From: Bacteroidales bacterium
Lineage (GTDB): Bacteria > Bacteroidota > Bacteroidia > Bacteroidales > JACABE01
Assembly: GCA_023251515.1 (NCBI GenBank)
Contig: JAHEYQ010000003.1
Location: 60,319-124,318, forward strand
DNA length: 64,000 bases
Reading direction: 5' to 3'
A model generated the notes under the pieces. It was given only the letters and a program-made list of their open reading frames with translations. It did not search any database and was not told the DNA's origin. Positions 33,319-43,157 of this stretch are shown here, one piece after another. The stretch's first letter is position 1, and each line of letters opens with the position of its first letter. Made by a program: the position numbers and the translations under genes.

Positions 33319-34212
33319 TTAAAAAGTAATATAATCTTTCGGATTTACCGGACTTCCGTTATACCATAATTCAAAATGCAGATGAGGTCCGTTTGATAAT
33401 TCGCCGCTATTGCCAATAAAAGCAATGGCATCACCGGCTTTAACATAATCGCCGGTTTTCTTAAGCAATGCTGAATTGTGTTTGTAAACGGATATTAAAT
33501 TGTGTTGATGTTGAATGCCAATAATATAACCAGTTTCTAAAGTCCAGTTCGAAAAAACAACAGTACCGTTTAAAACAGATTTAATTACATCATTTTTCTT
33601 GCCGGCTATGTCAATACCATAATGGTTTTTTGAGGCATCAAAGCCATTGATAACTATACCTTTGAGCGGTGTAAAATAAAAGAAACCACTTATAGATGCA
33701 TTTATATTTTGGGCTTGATTATTGTTTTCAATAGTAAGGTCTTGTGAAGATAAATCATATTTATTCTCATTTTCAATTTGTTTCCTTAAAATTGAATCTT
33801 CTTTTGATTTGATAATCGTTATATTGCTGTATTTCTTGCTGGTATCTTTCGAGTAGGGTGCCACGGAATCAAGAATTGCCTGACCCGATAAAATCAATTT
33901 AAGATTTTTAAAATAAAGTTCTCTGCTTCTGACTTCATTTTCCAAAGAATCAATTTTTAAAAGATTATTGTAAGATTCTTTGTTGAGCTTTAGGTTGGTA
34001 TAACCCGGAATATATTCTCTAAGCGGAGTGAAAGCAATAATATATGTAGTGGCAAAAACAAGAAAAATTGCGGTAGCACCAATGGCAACAAAAACATTAA
34101 GTCTTGATAATCGGAATGATAACTTTTCTTCAAATGTGTCATCATTCATAATTACCAGTCGGTATTTGTTCTTAAGCTTTATCAGCCACTTTTTTCTCCC
34201 TTCTGTATGCAT
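33319..34212 (-). CDS. M23-family (LytM) peptidase, membrane anchored
   Basis: The 297-residue protein has a basic cytoplasmic start, one transmembrane helix at about residues 35-57 (FVAIGATAIFLVFATTYIIAF), a helical linker and a C-terminal LytM domain with zinc-site residues HYGIDIAG (H-x3-D) and GPHLHFELW (HxH). Such proteins cut peptidoglycan cross-links or, if inactive, activate amidases; here the metal ligands are present. It heads the operon with dxr and rseP. The promoter is weak: GATATTTG upstream differs from the -7 consensus in one base. Confidence 0.92.
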   Translation of the reverse strand: MHTEGRKKWLIKLKNKYRLVIMNDDTFEEKLSFRLSRLNVFVAIGATAIFLVFATTYIIAFTPLREYIPGYTNLKLNKESYNNLLKIDSLENEVRSRELYFKNLKLILSGQAILDSVAPYSKDTSKKYSNITIIKSKEDSILRKQIENENKYDLSSQDLTIENNNQAQNINASISGFFYFTPLKGIVINGFDASKNHYGIDIAGKKNDVIKSVLNGTVVFSNWTLETGYIIGIQHQHNLISVYKHNSALLKKTGDYVKAGDAIAFIGNSGELSNGPHLHFELWYNGSPVNPKDYITF

Positions 34213-34320
34213 TTAAATATATAGAATTTAAGCTTTGCAAATATCGTAATATTTACAAAAATTCTTATTAACAATATCATAAAAAACGTTAACCACATCA
34301 AATTGTTTGATATTGTTTTA

Positions 34321-34328
34321 TAAATTTG
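34321..34328 (+). promoter_or_regulatory. -7 box TAAATTTG for lgt
   Basis: It is a TAnnTTTG match 18 nt upstream of ATG 34347. An AACAATATCA/TGATATTGTT inverted repeat (34270-34279/34308-34317) lies just upstream and may be regulatory. Confidence 0.5.
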
Positions 34329-34346
34329 CTTTTCAAAAATTTATAT

Positions 34347-35195
34347 ATGGTATTTAATTATATTAGTTGGAATGCAAATCCTGAAATTTTCAGTCTGGGA
34401 GCTTTATCTGTAAGGTGGTACGGGCTGCTTTTTGCTGGTGGGTTTTATGTTGGTTATTTGATTATGGAACGTTTCTTTAAAAAAGAAAAAGTTCCGGTTG
34501 CCATTTTAGATAAATTGGCAATGTATATGATAATTTCAACTGTAATAGGTGCAAGGCTTGGCCATTGTTTGTTCTATGAACCTGCATACTATCTGAGTAA
34601 TCCGCTTGAAATACTTTATATCTGGCATGGTGGTTTGGCTAGTCATGGTGCTGCAATCGGAATTATTTTTGCACTTTTTTTATTTTCTAAATACCAGAAA
34701 CCCGATTTTTGGTGGACTATTGATAGAATAGTAATTGTTGTAGCTTTAGCAGGTTTCTTCATCAGAATGGGTAATCTGATGAATTCTGAAATTTATGGAC
34801 ATGCAACTTCACTACCATGGGGATTTGTTTTTGTAAAAGATAATCAGACAATTCCACGCCATCCAACGCAGATTTATGAAGCTTTAAGTTATTTGGCTTT
34901 GTTTTTTGTTTTGCGATGGTATTATTATAAAAAAGATGGATTGCCTAACAATGGTTTTTTGTTCGGGACTTTTTTAATTGTTTTATTCTCAATACGTTTT
35001 GTTGTCGAATTTTTAAAGGAAACACAAGTAAACTTCGAAAAAGGAATGTTGCTTAATATGGGGCAACTGCTTAGTATCCCATTTATTATAGCCGGAATTA
35101 TAATTGTATATCTGTCAAATCAAAACAAATTGCGATATAAATTTAATTGGAAAGAAGATTTCGAAAAAGAAATAAATGAAAAAAAAAGCAAATAG
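34347..35195 (+). CDS. lgt: Prolipoprotein diacylglyceryl transferase
   Basis: The 282-residue, seven-helix inner-membrane enzyme transfers diacylglycerol to the lipobox Cys, the first step of lipoprotein maturation. Family motifs are present: LSVRWYGLLFAGGF, HGGLASHGAAIG, the lgt signature RMGNLMNSEIYGH and HPTQIYEAL. ATG 34347 is chosen; a TTG at 34326 would lie within the promoter box. gpmA starts 20 nt after the stop. Confidence 0.95.
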   Translation: MVFNYISWNANPEIFSLGALSVRWYGLLFAGGFYVGYLIMERFFKKEKVPVAILDKLAMYMIISTVIGARLGHCLFYEPAYYLSNPLEILYIWHGGLASHGAAIGIIFALFLFSKYQKPDFWWTIDRIVIVVALAGFFIRMGNLMNSEIYGHATSLPWGFVFVKDNQTIPRHPTQIYEALSYLALFFVLRWYYYKKDGLPNNGFLFGTFLIVLFSIRFVVEFLKETQVNFEKGMLLNMGQLLSIPFIIAGIIIVYLSNQNKLRYKFNWKEDFEKEINEKKSK

Positions 35196-35215
35196 TTTAA
35201 CAAAATATATTCAAT

Positions 35216-35962
35216 ATGAAGAGGTTAGTTTTAGTCAGACATGGTGAAAGTGAATGGAATAAAGAAAATCGTTTTACCGGATGGACCGATGTAGATTTGT
35301 CGGAAAAGGGAGTAGAAGAAGCCAAAAAAGGTGGTAAAGTATTAAAAGACAATAATTTTAGTTTTATATATTGTTATACATCATATTTGAAAAGAGCCAT
35401 TAAAACTTTGAATTTTATATTAGAGGAAATGGATTTGCTATGGCTACCGGTTGAAAAAACCTGGCGTTTGAATGAAAAGCATTATGGTGAATTACAAGGT
35501 TTAAATAAAGCTGAAACTGCACAAAAATATGGTGATGCACAAGTTTTGGTTTGGCGTCGCAGTTACGATATTCCACCTGCTGCTTTGGCTGAAAATGATG
35601 AACGCAATCCTCGCTTAGATGTAAAATATCAGGATATTGATATGGAATTAATTCCATTGACCGAATCATTAAAAGAAACGGTTGACCGCATAGTTCCCTT
35701 TTGGGAAAATAATATTTCAAAGAAATTAATGGAAACCGGCGAAGTATTGGTAGCTGCTCATGGAAATAGCTTGAGAGGTATCATTAAATATTTGAAAAAC
35801 ATTAGCAATGAAGATATTGTAAACCTGAATCTGCCAACCGGCATTCCTTATATATTTGAATTTGACGATCATCTGAATTTACTAAAAGATTATTTTTTGG
35901 GCGATGAGGAAGAAATCAGAAAGTTGATGGAAGCTGTTGCAAATCAGGGGAAAAGTAAATAA
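35216..35962 (+). CDS. gpmA: 2,3-bisphosphoglycerate-dependent phosphoglycerate mutase
   Basis: The 248-residue glycolytic enzyme has [10 protein letters not shown] (phosphorylated His at residue 9 or 10), [29 protein letters not shown] and the second His in [14 protein letters not shown]. The length matches the dPGM family. It is 20 nt behind lgt and followed by a strong terminator, so lgt-gpmA form a two-gene operon. Confidence 0.96.
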   Translation: MKRLVLVRHGESEWNKENRFTGWTDVDLSEKGVEEAKKGGKVLKDNNFSFIYCYTSYLKRAIKTLNFILEEMDLLWLPVEKTWRLNEKHYGELQGLNKAETAQKYGDAQVLVWRRSYDIPPAALAENDERNPRLDVKYQDIDMELIPLTESLKETVDRIVPFWENNISKKLMETGEVLVAAHGNSLRGIIKYLKNISNEDIVNLNLPTGIPYIFEFDDHLNLLKDYFLGDEEEIRKLMEAVANQGKSK

Positions 35963-35965
35963 CAG

Positions 35966-35998
35966 AAAAGGCAGAAACTTAAATTTCTGCCTTTTTTA
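35966..35998. terminator. Terminator after gpmA
   Basis: AAAAGGCAGAAA (35966-35977) pairs exactly with TTTCTGCCTTTT (35984-35995), 6-nt loop, with T tracts on both strands. It serves gpmA and the converging membrane-protein gene. Confidence 0.85.
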
Positions 35999-36964
35999 AA
36001 ACCCTTCTAAAAGTTTTCTTGTTGATTTTTTCTTACGTTTATAGCTGAAAATCATTTGAATAACCAAGCTGATAATAATAATTGCAATTAGTATTGAAAT
36101 TTCAAGCAGTCCATCCGAAGATTCTGATTCTGATCCAAATTGAATACCTTTGTTTAAAAAAAACTTCATTATTATAATTAATACCATTAAAAACGAAAGA
36201 AATCGCCAAGGTATGCGGTATTGGACTTCAGGTCCGTCAAAACTGGGTAAAAGAAATTTATTATATCTGAATATGAGTGGAGCTATTAAGCATAAAATGC
36301 TAATATGAAGTAAGTTATTGTTAATTGGAATTTTAGGTAATTGAAATAAAAATAAAAATATACTTCCTATAACCCAAGGCAAATATACCTGATGAATGAT
36401 GAAATTTTTTCTGTAGTTTTCTTTAAGTAAAGTAGGCGAATCGGCTGATGCCAGCAATGGAAATGCTGTAAACCTGCCAATTACTATCATTAAAATAAAA
36501 GCCAATGAAACAATCAGAATTTTCATTTCCATTCCCATATATAACCAATCAGCAATTAAATTAGATTCATATAAAAAGAAAATTGTTCCAATGATAAATG
36601 TTCCTAAAAGCCTGTTGATAAAATGAATAGCACCCCATAGGAAGAAATGTTTTATAATACTTTCATCATCAATTAATTTATGATAAAGCCAAATAAATGT
36701 AAATAAAAAGAATATACTTACGATTGGACTTGCAAAAAATACTGAAAGTACTGAGTCTGAATACCAAAAAGGCGAATTGTCTTGAGTGATAAATGTAATT
36801 TTATCGAGATATAGTATTGTTCTTACGTGATATTGTGCAGCCATAAAAGAGGTAGTGAGCTGATAAATAAACAGCACAAAAAGATAGGAAAAAATATAAG
36901 CCGATGTGGAAATTGTAAGAATTCCAATGTTTAATTTATTCTTTTCAGTTAAAAAGGAAACCAT
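35996..36964 (-). CDS. Polytopic membrane protein, unknown
   Basis: The 322-residue protein has about eight hydrophobic helices (for example IGILTISTSAYIFSYLFVLFIY and FLSFLMVLIIIMKFFLNKG) and ends in a basic tail (YKRKKKSTRKLLEGF). I do not recognise a family or a catalytic motif with confidence. ATG 36964 is preferred: the -7 box at 36983-36990 lies upstream of it, and the longer alternative from 37099 would overlap the divergent peptidase gene. Its stop abuts the gpmA terminator. Confidence 0.78.
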   Translation of the reverse strand: MVSFLTEKNKLNIGILTISTSAYIFSYLFVLFIYQLTTSFMAAQYHVRTILYLDKITFITQDNSPFWYSDSVLSVFFASPIVSIFFLFTFIWLYHKLIDDESIIKHFFLWGAIHFINRLLGTFIIGTIFFLYESNLIADWLYMGMEMKILIVSLAFILMIVIGRFTAFPLLASADSPTLLKENYRKNFIIHQVYLPWVIGSIFLFLFQLPKIPINNNLLHISILCLIAPLIFRYNKFLLPSFDGPEVQYRIPWRFLSFLMVLIIIMKFFLNKGIQFGSESESSDGLLEISILIAIIIISLVIQMIFSYKRKKKSTRKLLEGF

Positions 36965-36982
36965 ACTGATTGCTTTTTTTTG

Positions 36983-36990
36983 CAAAATTA
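36983..36990 (-). promoter_or_regulatory. -7 box TAATTTTG for the membrane protein
   Basis: It is a minus-strand TAnnTTTG match, 18 nt before ATG 36964. It shares the 36965-37093 divergent region with the M1 peptidase promoter. Confidence 0.5.
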
Positions 36991-37060
36991 GTTTTTTAAT
37001 TCTAAAAGCAAAATACGCTGAAAAAATCTTTTTATTTAAAAAAACAATATGGTTTTTTTG

Positions 37061-37068
37061 TATTTTTG
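37061..37068 (+). promoter_or_regulatory. -7 box TATTTTTG for the M1 peptidase
   Basis: It is a plus-strand TAnnTTTG match, 25 nt before ATG 37094. Confidence 0.45.
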
Positions 37069-37093
37069 CTTTTATATTTAAATACATATTGTT

Positions 37094-39445
37094 ATGCATA
37101 AAATTCTTTCATTTATTATAGTTTTATTTCTGTTATCTATTCAATTAAGTGCACGAAATAATAGCTATAAAGCTCACATTAGCGATACAATAGACGTAAT
37201 TCATTACGATATCAATCTGGATATTGCGTTTAAATATACTAACCAACTTAGCGGATATACAGATTTAAAACTCAAGTCTAAACTTAATAATGTAAACAAT
37301 ATTACGCTTGAACTATTGATGTTAAGTGTTGATTCTGTATTTGTTAATAGTACAAATAATGCATTTGCCAATTTTTCAAATAAAATCAGAATTCCTTTAC
37401 AAACAGCAATAAATACGGGCGATTCTGTAAATGTTCGCATCTATTATCATGGTACACCGCATGTTGAAACATATGGTTGGGGCGGATTTCATATCAGTTC
37501 GGGCCTCTCCTATAATCTGGGCATTTCCTTTGGTGACGACCCACACAACTATGGCAAATGTTTTTTTCCATGTGTGGATGATTTTGTTGACAGGGCTTTT
37601 TATGATTATCATATCACTGTAGATTCTTTAAAAACTGTTGTTTGCGGAGGTACTTTGATGAGTAATATCAATAATGGCAATGGAAGCCGGACTTTTCACT
37701 GGAAATTCAATAATACAATACCTGCATATCTGGCTTCGGTTGCAGTTTATAATTATATAAATGTAAGTGGATTGTATCAAGGGATAAATGGAAATATTCC
37801 GACTGCAGTTTATGTTCAGCCTGCTGATACGGCAAAAGCGAGAGCAAGTTTTATAAATTTGAATGGTGTTTTGGAAGCTTTCGAATATTATTGGGGCCCT
37901 TATCGTTGGGAAAGGGTTGGTTATGTGGCCACTACGCTAGGGGCTATGGAACATGCCACAAATATTGCTTATCCTGCGGCTTCTATTGATGGAACTTTAG
38001 CTAATGAATATCTGTTGGCTCACGAATTGTCACATCATTGGTTTGGCGATTTGATTACCTGTTCAACTGCTGTAGATATGTGGATTAACGAAGGTTGGGC
38101 AACCTATAACGAAGCACTTTATCGCGAAAGAGTATATGGGAAAAATTCATATAAAGATTACTTGAGAACAAAATTAAAGAGAGTGTTGCAAACCACTCAT
38201 ATTGAAGATGGTGGATACAGAGCATTGTACGGAATACCAAGTAATTATACTTATGGCGAAACGGTTTATCAGAAAGGTTCAACAGTAGTGCAGACTATGA
38301 GAGGCTATCTGGGTGATTCTCTGTTTTTTGGAGCTGTTAAAGAAATGTTGAATCAATATGCTTATGATGATATTTCAACTGCTGATATGAAATCATTCTT
38401 AAGCAGTTATACTGGAATAGATATGACTGATTTTTTCAACTTTTACGTTTACAATCCCGGATTTACACATTTTTCGATTGATTCTGTTGTAGCTGCCGGT
38501 ATTCCTTCAACTTATATGGTTTATGTCCGACAGAAACTTAAAGCTGCACCGGCTTTTGCCAATCATAATAAAGTCGAAATTACTTTTATGGATAACCAAT
38601 GGCATAAATTTACCGGAATAATTGAATTTGATGGAGAAACCGGAAGCAAAGCTTTTCAACTTCCTTTTAATCCGACAGTTGCCTTGCTCGATATGGAAGA
38701 AAAAATTGCAGACGCAACAACAGATAAATATGAAATAGTTAAAAACTCAGGAATAAAAGATTACCAGGAGCTTAATTTTCAGTTAGATGTACAGCAAATT
38801 ACCGATTCTGCTTTAGTTCGCGTAGTACATAACTGGATAAAGTCCGATGGACTTAAAACAGCAAATCCTGAAATTAAGCGCTTGCATCCAGACCGTTATT
38901 GGTTGATTCAGGGAGTTTCCCCTTCGGGTTTTATTACAAAAGGCAAATTTTATTACAATCGTCAACCTTCTATAGCTTTGGATAATAAATTTTTGCCATC
39001 TCCATCTTCTTGCGATTCAATGGTTTTACTTTATCGGCAAAATGCAGGAGATGATTGGCATTTGGTAAATTTCACACGTAACGGCGATAATTACAGTGGT
39101 TATCTGATTACACAGAATCTTCAGCAAGGAGAATATGTTTTGGCAATCAGCAAGCCTTTTCAATCAGGATTAAATGAAGTATTGCCTAATGGAAGAAAAG
39201 TAATTGAAGTTTTTCCAAATCCGGCATCTGGAAATTTTACAATTAAAATGAATAAAGATTTAAAAAACGCAATAGCCAATTTATATTCTCCTGTCGGATT
39301 ATTAGTTAGAAGTATTAATATTAATAATTTTGAAAAAACATATATGATTTCAACTAGTGGATTGAGAAGCGGGAGTTATCTTTTGCAAATTGAATCATCA
39401 AGTGGAGAAATTCTTGAAAACAATAAATTGTTAATAAACAAATAG
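37094..39445 (+). CDS. M1-family zinc aminopeptidase with T9SS sorting tail
   Basis: The 783-residue exported enzyme starts with a signal peptide (HKILSFIIVLFLLSIQLSA). The M1 core contains the exopeptidase-type motif GAMEHATN near residue 283 (GAMEN in the wider family), the zinc motif HELSHHWFGDL with H310 and H314, and the third ligand in NEGWATYNE (E333). After a beta-rich spacer a type A T9SS sorting domain closes the protein (FPNPASGNFTIKM, ANLYSPVGLLVRS, GSYLLQIES). It should be a secreted peptidase feeding on extracellular peptides. It is not in an obvious operon. Confidence 0.93.
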   Translation: MHKILSFIIVLFLLSIQLSARNNSYKAHISDTIDVIHYDINLDIAFKYTNQLSGYTDLKLKSKLNNVNNITLELLMLSVDSVFVNSTNNAFANFSNKIRIPLQTAINTGDSVNVRIYYHGTPHVETYGWGGFHISSGLSYNLGISFGDDPHNYGKCFFPCVDDFVDRAFYDYHITVDSLKTVVCGGTLMSNINNGNGSRTFHWKFNNTIPAYLASVAVYNYINVSGLYQGINGNIPTAVYVQPADTAKARASFINLNGVLEAFEYYWGPYRWERVGYVATTLGAMEHATNIAYPAASIDGTLANEYLLAHELSHHWFGDLITCSTAVDMWINEGWATYNEALYRERVYGKNSYKDYLRTKLKRVLQTTHIEDGGYRALYGIPSNYTYGETVYQKGSTVVQTMRGYLGDSLFFGAVKEMLNQYAYDDISTADMKSFLSSYTGIDMTDFFNFYVYNPGFTHFSIDSVVAAGIPSTYMVYVRQKLKAAPAFANHNKVEITFMDNQWHKFTGIIEFDGETGSKAFQLPFNPTVALLDMEEKIADATTDKYEIVKNSGIKDYQELNFQLDVQQITDSALVRVVHNWIKSDGLKTANPEIKRLHPDRYWLIQGVSPSGFITKGKFYYNRQPSIALDNKFLPSPSSCDSMVLLYRQNAGDDWHLVNFTRNGDNYSGYLITQNLQQGEYVLAISKPFQSGLNEVLPNGRKVIEVFPNPASGNFTIKMNKDLKNAIANLYSPVGLLVRSININNFEKTYMISTSGLRSGSYLLQIESSSGEILENNKLLINK

Positions 39446-39460
39446 ATAAAGTTTTGTTTA

Positions 39461-39540
39461 CATTTATTCGTACGAATAAATGTTGATTACAACATTAATT
39501 CGTATGAATAAATGCGTTTTAATACAAATATTCGTATGAT
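39461..39540. promoter_or_regulatory. Three phased TTCGTAYGAA palindromes (operator array)
   Basis: TTCGTACGAA (39467-39476), TTCGTATGAA (39499-39508) and TTCGTATGAT (39531-39540) are spaced exactly 32 bp apart, about three helical turns. The first is the core of a 22-bp perfect palindrome (39461-39482). The conserved block extends 3' as TAAATG in the first two. The third ends 6 nt before the -7 box at 39547-39554. The arrangement suggests cooperative binding of a dimeric repressor. Confidence 0.75.
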
Positions 39541-39546
39541 ATTTTG

Positions 39547-39554
39547 TATATTTG
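39547..39554 (+). promoter_or_regulatory. -7 box TATATTTG for the AAA ATPase gene
   Basis: It is a TAnnTTTG match 26 nt before ATG 39581, directly behind the three palindromes. Confidence 0.5.
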
Positions 39555-39580
39555 CAAATATTATTTAAATACTTTGCAAA

Positions 39581-40882
39581 ATGAAAAGAACAATAATTGC
39601 AGATTTAATTAAATGGAAAGCAAATAGCGATCGCAAACCACTCATTATCAGAGGTGCACGACAAGTTGGTAAAACTTGGATTATGAAAGAGTTTGGACAT
39701 AAAGAATATGCTCAGATTCTTTATGTAAATTTTGAAAGCAACAGTCGTTTGAAAGATTTATTTAACGACAATTTTGATATCCCACGGATAATTATGGGTT
39801 TACAGATTGAAACGGGCGTGAGTTTTAATCCAGACAATACTTTAATTATTCTGGATGAAATTCAGGAAGCACCACGAGCCATCACTGCTTTAAAATATTT
39901 TTACGAAAACAACCCTGATTATCATATTGTTGCAGCAGGTTCGTTACTTGGTGTTGCATTGCAGAAAGATATTTCATTTCCTGTTGGCAAAGTAGATTTT
40001 TTAGATTTATATCCAATGAGTTATACTGAATTCCTCGAAGCTCTTGGACAAAAAGCTTTAGTGGATTTATTAAATTCAAGAGATTGGGCAATGATAAGTA
40101 CTTTTAAAACCAAATATATTCAGTTTTTACGACAATATTATTATGTTGGGGGTATGCCTGAAGTTGTATTATCTTTTTGTAATACTTCTGATTTTAATGA
40201 AGTTAGAGAAATTCAAAAAAGAATTTTAATTGCTTATGAACAGGATTTTTCTAAACATGCACCCAATGAGATTGTTCCCAGAATCAGAATGTTATGGAAC
40301 TCAATACCAGCACAATTGGCTAAAGAAAATAAAAAATTTATTTACGGTATAATAAAAAAAGGAGCAAGAGCAAAAGACTATGAATTAGCACTTTCGTGGT
40401 TAACTGATTGTGGTTTGGTGCATAAAATAAATCAAATAAACAAGCCTGCAATTCCTTTAAAAGCATATGAAGATTTTAATTATTTTAAGTTATTTCTGCT
40501 TGATGTGGGTTTATTACTGGCAATGGGAAATGTTGATGTTAAAACACTACTTGAAGGGAATCAGATATTTCAGGAATTTAAAGGTGCAGTTACTGAACAA
40601 TATGTTATGCAGCAATTAATTGCCGAAAAAGAATTGACGCTCAATTATTGGTCAATTGAGAATTCAACTGCCGAAATTGATTTTATAACTCAATATCAAG
40701 GAAATATAATTCCGATTGAGGTAAAAGCTGAAGAAAATCTGAAAGCAAAAAGTTTGAGATTGTATTGTCAGAAATATCAGCCCGAAATAGCTATAAGAAC
40801 CTCAATGTCAAATTATCGCAAAGAAGAATGGTTTACAAATTTACCTTTATATGCAATAGGTCAAATTAAACCTGTTAAATAG
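39581..40882 (+). CDS. AAA_14 ATPase with DUF4143 domain
   Basis: The 433-residue protein has Walker A GARQVGKT at residues 25-32, Walker B LIILDEIQEAP near 88, the sensor-type AAGSLLGVAL near 118 and, after residue 200, a DUF4143 domain with a restriction-endonuclease-like core (NSTAEIDFITQYQGNIIPIEVKAEEN). The family is widespread and mobile in Bacteroidota, often many copies per genome, with no settled function; links to DNA transactions or defence have been proposed. The E-D-ExK-like residues look intact. It is monocistronic behind a three-site operator. Confidence 0.9.
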   Translation: MKRTIIADLIKWKANSDRKPLIIRGARQVGKTWIMKEFGHKEYAQILYVNFESNSRLKDLFNDNFDIPRIIMGLQIETGVSFNPDNTLIILDEIQEAPRAITALKYFYENNPDYHIVAAGSLLGVALQKDISFPVGKVDFLDLYPMSYTEFLEALGQKALVDLLNSRDWAMISTFKTKYIQFLRQYYYVGGMPEVVLSFCNTSDFNEVREIQKRILIAYEQDFSKHAPNEIVPRIRMLWNSIPAQLAKENKKFIYGIIKKGARAKDYELALSWLTDCGLVHKINQINKPAIPLKAYEDFNYFKLFLLDVGLLLAMGNVDVKTLLEGNQIFQEFKGAVTEQYVMQQLIAEKELTLNYWSIENSTAEIDFITQYQGNIIPIEVKAEENLKAKSLRLYCQKYQPEIAIRTSMSNYRKEEWFTNLPLYAIGQIKPVK

Positions 40883-40890
40883 ATTTAATT

Positions 40891-42867
40891 TTATTTCGAT
40901 TTAATCACAAAAATGGTTCTTCTGTTTTTAGCTCTGCCTTCTTCATTGGTATTGGGTGCTATCGGTTTAAGTTCTCCATAGCCTTTATAGCTTAAGCGTG
41001 AAGGATAAATGTTATTTTGAACCAGGTATTCATAAACAGATTTTGCTCTGTTGTCAGATAAAGTCAAATTGGCTTTGTCGTTACCTACATCATCAGTATG
41101 TCCTTGAATTTCGATGCTTACATGAGGGTTTTCTCTCAAAAAAACAATAAATCCGTCAATAATAACTTTTGAAGCATCATTTAAAATATATGAATTTGTA
41201 GCAAAATTGATGTCTTTCAGTTGATAACTTGCACCCACTTCAATTTGCTTGATATTGATGTCAATTTTTGCTGGTTGCTTAAATGTTTCATCTTCAGTTG
41301 ATATGTATTTTGATTCATAAGCATAATCTTCCTTTTTTATGGTAAGCAGATAATCATTTTTAAATGGAACTACTGCTACATATTTTCCCGTTAATGTATC
41401 AACCGGAATTTGAGTTATCTGTTTTGTTTTCAGGTTTTTTAGTTCGATACGGGCAGGAATCGCTTCCTGTGTTTTTTCGTCTTTTAATTCACCTTTTATA
41501 AAAAGAACTTTTTCAGGACGGGCTTCTTCGTATAAATCGAAATAAAAAATATCCCAACCTCCAACTCCTTTTAGTTGATTAGAAGCAAAATATGCAAATT
41601 TTCCATCGGTGCTTACAAAAAATCCCGCATCATCAAATTTCGTATTTATCGGATAACCAATATTTTTAGGTTCTTTCCATTTTTTATCTTCACCCATACG
41701 GATGTAAAAAATATCGTATCCACCTAAACCTTGCCAGCCATCGGAAGCGAAGTAAAGCGTCTGACTATCAGTGTGTATAAATGGCGCTTTTTCGTTTCCG
41801 GTAGTATTAACAGTAGGACCCATATTTATAGGAGCAGACCATTCTTCATTATCCTGACGTATGGTTTTGTAAATATCATAACCCCCAAAACCACCGGGGC
41901 GATCGCTTACAAAATACAAGGTTTTGCCATCAGATGAAATACTTGGCTGTGATTCCCAAGTTTTAGCAGTATTTACATTTTTTCCGAGATTTTTAATGCT
42001 TGTCCATTGCAATTCACCCCTTTTTTCTGTAAAGCAAATATCACAATTGTAATAATTTCCTCCATCAGTATATTTGCAGATAGTGTAAATTAGTAAATTA
42101 TTGTCAATAGTAATGGTAGCACCACCTTCGTTTTCACTCAAGTTGAATGGTTCCGGCATTTCTTCGCCAGAGTTAAAAACACCGTTTCGGCGTTCACTTT
42201 CCATAAATTTTTCTTTATATTTTTTGCTTGATGACGACCATGCTGTTTTTTGCTGTGCTAATTCTGTTCTTCTTGTAAAATAGCAGAAATCATTGTCTGG
42301 TGTAATAATAGGAAGATATTCGTCGAGTTGTGTGCTAATTCCTTCCATTGGTTTTGGATCGAACGGAACGACATTTTTAAACATCTTATCATAAAACTCC
42401 GCATATTTTAGCATTTGTTCAGCACGTTTATAATCTTCGTCAGATTTTATTTTGTCAACATCTTTCAGGAAATTTTTCAGGTAGATTGCAGCAGTATCAT
42501 ATTTTTCGTCTCCATAATAAATGTCAGCCAGATAATAATACGCATAGAGGTCATAATCAGGACATAATTCAATGGCTTGCTTAAAATATATCTTGGCAGC
42601 TTTTAGGTTTTTGTCAGCTTTTTTAATGCTTATTGTACCAAGCATATAATAAGGTTCTGCATATTCAGGTTCAATTTCTATAATGTCTCTCAGCGTTTTA
42701 ATGGCATCACCATACAAACCGGAGCTGTAATAATCAATCGCTTTTTCAAATAATTTCTTTGCTTTTTTGTTATCAGTTTTACCACAATCCATTTCTTCTT
42801 GTGAATAAATGCCTGTTGTAATTGCGAATGAGATTAGTAGAAATATTATTGTTTTATAAAAAGTCAT
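40891..42867 (-). CDS. PorE-like protein: TPR, beta-propeller, CRD and OmpA domains
   Basis: The 658-residue exported protein has a signal peptide (MTFYKTIIFLLISFAITTGIYSQ), TPR helices at about residues 30-150, a PD40/WD40-like propeller at about 170-450 (SSDGKTLYFVSDRPGGFGGYDIY, STDGKFAYFASNQLKGVGGWDIFYF), a carboxypeptidase-regulatory-like domain at about 455-540 and a C-terminal OmpA peptidoglycan-binding domain (IEIQGHTDDVGNDKANLTLSDNRAKSVYEYL). This order and length match PorE of the T9SS, which ties the secretion machine to the cell wall. Paralogues are common, so PorE identity is likely but not proven. ATG 42867 is chosen as it starts the signal peptide; a minus-strand TAGGTTTG lies at 42904-42911. 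Confidence 0.9.
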   Translation of the reverse strand: MTFYKTIIFLLISFAITTGIYSQEEMDCGKTDNKKAKKLFEKAIDYYSSGLYGDAIKTLRDIIEIEPEYAEPYYMLGTISIKKADKNLKAAKIYFKQAIELCPDYDLYAYYYLADIYYGDEKYDTAAIYLKNFLKDVDKIKSDEDYKRAEQMLKYAEFYDKMFKNVVPFDPKPMEGISTQLDEYLPIITPDNDFCYFTRRTELAQQKTAWSSSSKKYKEKFMESERRNGVFNSGEEMPEPFNLSENEGGATITIDNNLLIYTICKYTDGGNYYNCDICFTEKRGELQWTSIKNLGKNVNTAKTWESQPSISSDGKTLYFVSDRPGGFGGYDIYKTIRQDNEEWSAPINMGPTVNTTGNEKAPFIHTDSQTLYFASDGWQGLGGYDIFYIRMGEDKKWKEPKNIGYPINTKFDDAGFFVSTDGKFAYFASNQLKGVGGWDIFYFDLYEEARPEKVLFIKGELKDEKTQEAIPARIELKNLKTKQITQIPVDTLTGKYVAVVPFKNDYLLTIKKEDYAYESKYISTEDETFKQPAKIDINIKQIEVGASYQLKDINFATNSYILNDASKVIIDGFIVFLRENPHVSIEIQGHTDDVGNDKANLTLSDNRAKSVYEYLVQNNIYPSRLSYKGYGELKPIAPNTNEEGRAKNRRTIFVIKSK

Positions 42868-42903
42868 TTTTGATAATTTTAAAGTTTTGCTTAAAGCATG
42901 CCA

Positions 42904-42911
42904 CAAACCTA
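42904..42911 (-). promoter_or_regulatory. -7 box TAGGTTTG for the PorE-like gene
   Basis: It is a minus-strand TAnnTTTG match, 36 nt upstream of ATG 42867. Confidence 0.5.
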
Positions 42912-43157
42912 CAAGTTTTTTTTGAATTATAAAAAAGAAAATGATTTATTTTTTAACCGATTTCATTTAATAACTTTTTGTAAAATATATTATTAAAAAT
43001 AAAATGCATAAATAATAATTATAATTGATGTATATATTAGTAATACAGATAAATAAAATATAATTACATTGACATAATGGCAAAAATATATGGTAATTAT
43101 TACCGAAATATACTGACAAAATGGCAGAATATTGCATATTTTTAATGTTTTTTAGGT

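Noticed and set aside
36965..37099. 45-residue N-terminal extension of the membrane protein starting at 37099
   Set aside because: It would overlap the divergent M1 peptidase start and pass over a good -7 box at 36983-36990.
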